Below, in pieces: positions 59,933 through 64,000 of a DNA stretch of 64,000 bases; the first letter of the stretch is position 1; every line of letters starts with the position of its first letter. The translations under genes and the position numbers were made by a program. Below the pieces are notes generated by a model. It searched no databases and was not told the origin of the DNA. It saw only the letters and a program-made list of their open reading frames with translations. The stretch lies in assembly GCF_900103825.1 (NCBI RefSeq), contig NZ_FNIF01000007.1, positions 62,001 to 126,000 of the forward strand, read 5' to 3'. This DNA is from Paenibacillus sp. yr247. Its GTDB lineage: Bacteria; Bacillota; Bacilli; Paenibacillales; NBRC-103111.

Positions 59933-60598
59933 ATGGAAACGATTCTGCTGAATAAACACCATCCAGCGATCACAGCCTTATCCCAATCAGACAGCAAGTT
60001 AGCTAGTCTCATTGAACTCATTGGTGATCTTACACTTACACCTAGCCATGTACCCTTTGAGTCACTCGTGATGTCGATTATTTCCCAGCAGCTCTCCGCA
60101 AAAGCTGCTGCGACAATCAAATCAAGAGTGAAGGTCATCTTGCCGATCATCTCACCTGAGCTCGTACTCGCCGCAGAAGAAGAAGCCATTCGGCAATGCG
60201 GAGTCTCCTATCCCAAAATCCGCTACATCCGCGATCTCAGCAGTAAGGTGATGAACGGCGAGGTTATCCTCGATAATCTTCATGAATTAGATAACGCAGA
60301 GCTGCTGAAACAGCTCACAAGTGTCAAAGGCATTGGAGCTTGGACCGCCGAAATGTTTCTCATTTTCACACTGGGCAGACCCGATGTCATGTCAATTGGC
60401 GATGCCGGCCTTCAGCGTGCAGCTAAGTGGCTGCATACCCTTGCTGATCGCAAGGACGGTAACTATTTAGGCGAAATTGCCCCGAACTGGACACCCTATC
60501 GCAGCTTTGCCTCATTGTATTTATGGCGTGCTATTGATAGTGGCTATGTGGATTCAGGTCTACAGGTGGAAGCATGCACGAAATCAGGCATCGTTTGA
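59933..60598 (+). CDS. DNA-3-methyladenine glycosylase II (AlkA-type HhH-GPD)
   Basis: A 221-residue base-excision repair glycosylase. The helix-hairpin-helix LTSVKGIGAWTAEMFLIF is followed by the catalytic Asp in SIGDAGLQRA, and the N-terminal PFESLVMSIISQQLSAKAA is typical of this family. It should remove alkylated purines from DNA. AAGGAGG precedes the ATG at a longish spacing. It faces a TetR gene across a shared terminator and is not evidently part of an Ada operon. Confidence 0.92.
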   Translation: METILLNKHHPAITALSQSDSKLASLIELIGDLTLTPSHVPFESLVMSIISQQLSAKAAATIKSRVKVILPIISPELVLAAEEEAIRQCGVSYPKIRYIRDLSSKVMNGEVILDNLHELDNAELLKQLTSVKGIGAWTAEMFLIFTLGRPDVMSIGDAGLQRAAKWLHTLADRKDGNYLGEIAPNWTPYRSFASLYLWRAIDSGYVDSGLQVEACTKSGIV

Positions 60599-60603
60599 GG
60601 TAC

Positions 60604-60643
60604 AAAAAAGCGCAAGAAGCAGGGTCGGCCTCTCGCGCTTTTT
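60604..60643. terminator. Bidirectional terminator
   Basis: AAAAAAGCGC and GCGCTTTTT flank a loop of about 20 bases between the convergent glycosylase and TetR genes, touching the last codon of the latter. Confidence 0.78.
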
Positions 60644-60644
60644 C

Positions 60645-61214
60645 TCATTCAGCTGCTGTTCGCAATCCTCGTAAATACGTCTTTAGCATTCGATGCAAGC
60701 TCTCATCTCGTTCCAGCTCCATGCGGAAGCCGTTTCTGTGTTCGAGGGAGGCAAACCCATGCACCATGCTCCGAAAGCCGCGTACCACGTGCAGCGCATC
60801 TTCCTCGCTGAGTCCATAGGGTGCTAAAATGCGCAGTAAAAAGAGTACAACTTGGCTGCCTGCTTCCTTCAACTCGGGATCCTCGTAGTCGGGCAATGAG
60901 GAGATTGCCTCGTAGAGTCCCGGCTGCTTCCTAGCGAAAATGACATAAGCGAAGCCTGCCGCTAGCAGCGCTTCATCTTCCGCTTTGCCAATAGCGGCCT
61001 CGACCATTGCCTCTTTAATGAGCATTAGTCCCCGCCGAGAAAGCTGCTTCCTGAGGTCAGGCAAGCCTTTAATATGATTGTAGAGTGACGGTGTTTTTAC
61101 GTTCAATTTGGCTGCTAATGCCGCTAATGTCAGCTGCTCAACACCCTGTACGTCAGCCATTTCAATAGCCGCCTGAAGTACCGTTTCTGCGTCTAATCCT
61201 TGTCGGTATGCCAC
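60645..61214 (-). CDS. TetR-family transcriptional regulator
   Basis: A 189-residue repressor. The N-terminal helix-turn-helix is in LTLAALAAKLNVKTPSLYNHIKG, and the C-terminus (FRSMVHGFASLEHRNGF) matches the WHG/TetR_C_33 ligand-binding domain. The start codon is GTG. It is 15 bases downstream of the MBL-fold hydrolase gene and co-transcribed with it. Two palindromes on the operon promoter are the likely autoregulatory operators. Confidence 0.92.
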   Translation of the reverse strand: MAYRQGLDAETVLQAAIEMADVQGVEQLTLAALAAKLNVKTPSLYNHIKGLPDLRKQLSRRGLMLIKEAMVEAAIGKAEDEALLAAGFAYVIFARKQPGLYEAISSLPDYEDPELKEAGSQVVLFLLRILAPYGLSEEDALHVVRGFRSMVHGFASLEHRNGFRMELERDESLHRMLKTYLRGLRTAAE

Positions 61215-61229
61215 GGGAGTCCCTCGTCT

Positions 61230-61955
61230 CTAAATATTTGCTGCTTCTAAGTGAAATTTCTTCGCCGCTTCTTCCAGGGCGCGATCGATTATAGTCAGCG
61301 GCTGTTCAATCATCCGCCCATGTCCTACTGCGAGAACACTAGGCTCTAGTTGTCTCAGCTTACGCGCACTCTCCAGGGCCACTTCTTTATTCCACGTCGC
61401 CATAGCCGGGAACGGAAACCAGAACTTCATTAGACCCGAAACCGCAACACCGCCACGAACTTGAAAAGCATCTCCGGCAATCAACGCCCGACTACGCACA
61501 TCCAGAAGGGCCATCATCCCTGGCGTATGTCCAGGAGCAGCTACAGCTTGCAGCGAGCCTACGCGGTCACCATCCTCCAGCAGCACATCCGGCTTCGTCT
61601 GTACAGACTTCGGAACGTCTCCCTTAATCGGTGAATTCGGTTCGCCAGCTTCTAGTTCCTTATTGCCCGCCAACAGCTTGGCATCTCTTCTCGAAATGTA
61701 GACCGTAACATCTGGCAGCACCTTTTTCAAACCGTCGAGTGCTCCAATATGGTCTCCGTGTGCATGCGTAAGGACGATGCGAGTGATTGGTTTTCCAATC
61801 TGTTCAGCTGCTTGAAGAATGCCTTTGACACTGAACGGCAGCGCCGCATCAATGAGCGTTAATTCCTTCTCTTCCTCCACCAAATAACAATTCACCGGAA
61901 AAAATCTCGGCATAAAAGCCAGTTGATACAAAGCACCGATACGCGTAATCTTCAT
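61230..61955 (-). CDS. MBL-fold metallo-hydrolase
   Basis: A 241-residue metallo-beta-lactamase-fold hydrolase. The zinc motif LTHAHGDHIGALDG, then the metal His in AAPGHTPGMMA and the bridging Asp in ALIAGDAF are all present, with a late VGHGRMI. This layout fits glyoxalase II-like and lactonase-like members. The ATG giving MKITRIGALYQ has GGGAGG upstream; the open frame extends back into the operator region but without a site. Expression is probably controlled by the TetR repressor encoded next. Confidence 0.9.
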   Translation of the reverse strand: MKITRIGALYQLAFMPRFFPVNCYLVEEEKELTLIDAALPFSVKGILQAAEQIGKPITRIVLTHAHGDHIGALDGLKKVLPDVTVYISRRDAKLLAGNKELEAGEPNSPIKGDVPKSVQTKPDVLLEDGDRVGSLQAVAAPGHTPGMMALLDVRSRALIAGDAFQVRGGVAVSGLMKFWFPFPAMATWNKEVALESARKLRQLEPSVLAVGHGRMIEQPLTIIDRALEEAAKKFHLEAANI

Positions 61956-61973
61956 GAAAAACGCCTCCCATTT

Positions 61974-62017
61974 ACTAATTATATTAGTATAATAACTAAT
62001 ATTATTAGTTTTGTAAA
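61974..62017 (-). promoter_or_regulatory. Promoter with twin TetR-type operators
   Basis: TTTACA (62017-62012), 17-base spacer, TATTAT (61994-61989) on the minus strand. Two perfect 6-3-6 palindromes with identical arms, ACTAAT-N3-ATTAGT, lie in the spacer (61995-62009) and directly after the -10 (61974-61988). Their centres are 21 bases apart, two helical turns. Confidence 0.85.
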
Positions 62018-62120
62018 GAGGGTAGCCGCCTAACAATCATTTTTTATCTCCTTATGGTAAAATAAATCTTATGCTGCCCATAGCTTGAACCTATTTTTTG
62101 ATAAGGTGAGGATCCTACTT

Positions 62121-63197
62121 ATGAATACCGAAACGTTGGAGCTTTTCCGGACGCTGACTGAACTGCAAGCAGCACCCGGTTTTGAACGAGAAATTCGCAA
62201 ATTTGTACGCGGCGAGTTGGAAAAGTATACGAGTGAGTTCGTCCAGGATGGACTCGGCAGCTTGTTCGGCGTCGTGCGTGGCGATGAGACAGGCCCGCGA
62301 ATTATGGTGGCCGGCCATTTCGACGAGGTCGGCTTCATCGTGAGCGGCATCACCGATCACGGTACGATCAAGTTCCAGCCGCTCGGCGGCTGGTTCAGTC
62401 AAGTACTGCCCGCACAGCGTGTGCAGATCATGACAGAGCAAGGGCCGATCATCGGCGTGATCGGCTCGGTGCCTGTGCACTTGCTGGACGAAGCGTCACG
62501 CAGCAAGCCTGCCGACATCAAGACGATGTACATCGACATCGGCGCGGAAGATAAAGCCGATGCACAGCGCATCGGCGTTCGTCTCGGGCAGCAGATTGTC
62601 CCCATCTGCCCGTTCACTCCCCTGGCCAATCCGAAGCGGATTATGGCCAAGGCTTGGGACAATCGCTACGGCGTCGGCCTGGCGATTGAGCTCTTGAAGG
62701 AGCTTCACGGTGGGCCGAAGCTCCCTAATGTCCTGTACGCCGGTGCTACCGTACAGGAAGAGGTTGGCGTGCGCGGCGGACGCACGGCTGCGAATCTCAT
62801 CCAGCCGGACTTGTTCTACGCGCTGGATGCCAGCGCCGCCGGTGATATGACCGGCGACCGCAATGCCTTTGGGCAGCTGGGGCGCGGCGCGCTGCTGCGT
62901 GTCTTCGATCCCACGATGATCACCCACCGTGGGATGGTCGAATTCATTCTTGATACGGCGGAGACGCATAAGATCCCGTATCAGTATTTTATTTCGGCTG
63001 GCGGGACAGACGCCGGACAGGTGCATGTACAGGGCACCGGCATTCCCTCTGCCGTCATCGGTGTCTGCGCGCGCTACATTCATACATCCGCTTCGATTCT
63101 TCACGTGGAAGACTATGCCGCCGCGAAGGAACTGCTCATTAAGCTCGTGCAAGCGAGCGATCGCTCTACGCTGAATACGATCCATTCGCAAGCGTGA
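62121..63197 (+). CDS. M42-family glutamyl aminopeptidase
   Basis: A 358-residue dinuclear metallo-aminopeptidase of the PepA/FrvX/YtoP type. Metal ligands are seen in [25 protein letters not shown], the catalytic Glu pair in [11 protein letters not shown], the Asp in ALDASAAGD and the His in [10 protein letters not shown]. The ATG at 62121 has AGGTGAGGA upstream; an earlier in-frame start has none. It runs divergently from the MBL operon and ends in its own terminator. Confidence 0.93.
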   Translation: MNTETLELFRTLTELQAAPGFEREIRKFVRGELEKYTSEFVQDGLGSLFGVVRGDETGPRIMVAGHFDEVGFIVSGITDHGTIKFQPLGGWFSQVLPAQRVQIMTEQGPIIGVIGSVPVHLLDEASRSKPADIKTMYIDIGAEDKADAQRIGVRLGQQIVPICPFTPLANPKRIMAKAWDNRYGVGLAIELLKELHGGPKLPNVLYAGATVQEEVGVRGGRTAANLIQPDLFYALDASAAGDMTGDRNAFGQLGRGALLRVFDPTMITHRGMVEFILDTAETHKIPYQYFISAGGTDAGQVHVQGTGIPSAVIGVCARYIHTSASILHVEDYAAAKELLIKLVQASDRSTLNTIHSQA

Positions 63198-63210
63198 TCA
63201 CTTCCCTTTA

Positions 63211-63234
63211 GCCCGCCTCCATGGCGGGCTTTTT
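63211..63234 (+). terminator. Terminator after the M42 peptidase gene
   Basis: GCCCGC and GCGGGC around a 7-base loop, then TTTTTCT. Confidence 0.9.
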
Positions 63235-63314
63235 CTCATACAAATGTAGAACTGATGTTCCAATATATGGTATAATTAACAGAACTCATTGGATTAATAG
63301 AAAGAAGGACGATT

Positions 63315-63752
63315 ATGACGTATATCATTCGTGAAGCTACCTCCCAGGATACTAAAGAAATCAGTACTTTTGTTTCCCAGCGCACCGGCAAGGCCATTTC
63401 CCCTTTACACATTGAAAATAGGTTGCATTTTATGCGTGAGAACCCTGATGAATTGCTCTATGTGTACGAGGAGAAGAATCAAATTCTTGGTACATTAGGC
63501 TTTCGCATTCGCCATAGCACCGATACCGTTTTGAAATTCAGTGAAATCTCCGTCATTTCTGTGGATGAAACGAAGAGCCGCCAAGCAGCAGCCGATAAAT
63601 TAAAAAGCTATGCTGAGCAGCTTACCAGTGAGCACGATTGCTCCGGTATGTGGTGGATCACAGGGTCAGAGAAGAACGACGAAACACGGGCCGCCAATGA
63701 ACCGTTAGGTTTTCATGAAACGGGTTATCGGTTCGTCAAGCGATTTCTATAG
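63315..63752 (+). CDS. GNAT-family N-acetyltransferase-like protein
   Basis: A 145-residue protein with a GNAT-like layout: YIIREATSQDTKEI at the N-terminus, YVYEEKNQILGTLGF as strands 2-3, EISVISVDETKSRQAAADKL in place of the acetyl-CoA loop, and PLGFHETGYRFVKRF at the end. The usual Q/R-x-x-G-x-G/A signature is altered (ETKSRQAA), so activity is uncertain. AGAAGGA lies before the ATG. Monocistronic or in line with the next gene, 60 bases on. Confidence 0.75.
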   Translation: MTYIIREATSQDTKEISTFVSQRTGKAISPLHIENRLHFMRENPDELLYVYEEKNQILGTLGFRIRHSTDTVLKFSEISVISVDETKSRQAAADKLKSYAEQLTSEHDCSGMWWITGSEKNDETRAANEPLGFHETGYRFVKRFL

Positions 63753-63812
63753 TTAATTGACAGGGTATATCGTTATGATGCCAGTCTACGAAAACGCTAA
63801 GGAGTGAATGCC

Positions 63813-64000
63813 ATGTCAACTGGGCTTAGCACAGGACCTTTTCCTATTGAAAGTCACGGTAATCTTTTTTTACTTCTCTTTACAATCTTCGCTGTTCTTA
63901 TAATCGGCTTTATTTTGTTTATCCTTATCAAAGGATTTATGTTGTGGTCATCCAACAATGCCTCCCCTATCCAAAGCCGCAAATGCAAGGTCGTAGCCAA
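63813..64000 (+). CDS. DUF2500-family membrane protein, N-terminal part
   Basis: The gene runs off the right edge after 62 complete codons. A single helix (LFLLLFTIFAVLIIGFILFI) follows a short polar start, then LIKGFMLWSSNNASPIQSRKCKVVA. The helix, W-x-x-N-N-x-x-P and K-V-V-A pattern fit the DUF2500 (YhhM-like) family. AAGGAG is 8 bases before the ATG. Function unknown. Confidence 0.75.
   Translation, partial: MSTGLSTGPFPIESHGNLFLLLFTIFAVLIIGFILFILIKGFMLWSSNNASPIQSRKCKVVA

Overview
The window reads as a chromosomal segment of a moderate-GC, endospore-forming-type Gram-positive, most likely Paenibacillus or a close relative. The inference rests on strong GGAGG-type ribosome binding sites, many Rho-independent terminators, SLH-domain surface protein architecture, YesM/YesN-type two-component regulation of a sugar ABC transporter, Bacillus-type nup, bmrCD and glp gene orders, and some TTG/GTG starts. 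No rRNA, tRNA, CRISPR array, intact insertion sequence or prophage was seen.

Layout. 1-4 kb: minus-strand nucleoside ABC transporter operon (nupNOPQ type). 4.2-6 kb: a GGDEF-EAL protein preceded by a c-di-GMP-I riboswitch. 6-11 kb: threonine dehydratase, an SLH/YcdB-repeat surface protein, and an RluF-type pseudouridine synthase. 11-19 kb: a Rossmann oxidoreductase, the BmrC/BmrD heterodimeric multidrug exporter with a leader-peptide attenuator, and a BlaI/BlaR1-like pair whose probable operator also sits in front of a DUF2231 membrane protein gene. 19-26 kb: an HtrA-like protease with a long C-terminal extension, then DUF2294, FdhF/YdeP-type molybdoenzyme and FdhD. 26-28.6 kb: an ArsR-type regulator and a SulP transporter sharing an operator motif. 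28.8-37.3 kb: a plus-strand carbohydrate module (binding protein, two permeases, YesM/YesN-like kinase and regulator, KDPG/KDPGal-type aldolase, galactonate dehydratase).

37-48 kb: DUF72 protein, CBO0543-family membrane protein, a secreted repeat protein next to an OmpR-type two-component system, glutaminyl-tRNA synthetase, M29 aminopeptidase, a secreted protein, an amidase. 47.7-53 kb: WYL regulator, DinB protein, a repeat-rich intergenic stretch, SDR, DUF421 protein, a decayed gene joining a winged helix to a GyrB-like domain, and a TVP38/DedA-type membrane protein. 53-57 kb: glpP-glpK-glpD with an antitermination-type leader before glpD. 57-64 kb: a second repeat-rich intergenic stretch, a TetM-like GTPase, AlkA-type glycosylase, an MBL-fold hydrolase/TetR operon with twin operators, M42 aminopeptidase, a GNAT protein and a truncated DUF2500 gene.

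The richest content is regulatory RNA and operator architecture: the riboswitch, the bmr leader peptide with competing 9-bp pairing, and three cases where a repressor gene lies next to matching palindromes placed on recognisable promoters (BlaI, ArsR, TetR). Two intergenic regions (49.4-49.65 kb and 57.35-57.54 kb) carry degenerate tandem/inverted repeats with 50-62 bp spacing that no gene explains. All function assignments come from reading motifs and family resemblance by eye; no searches were run.
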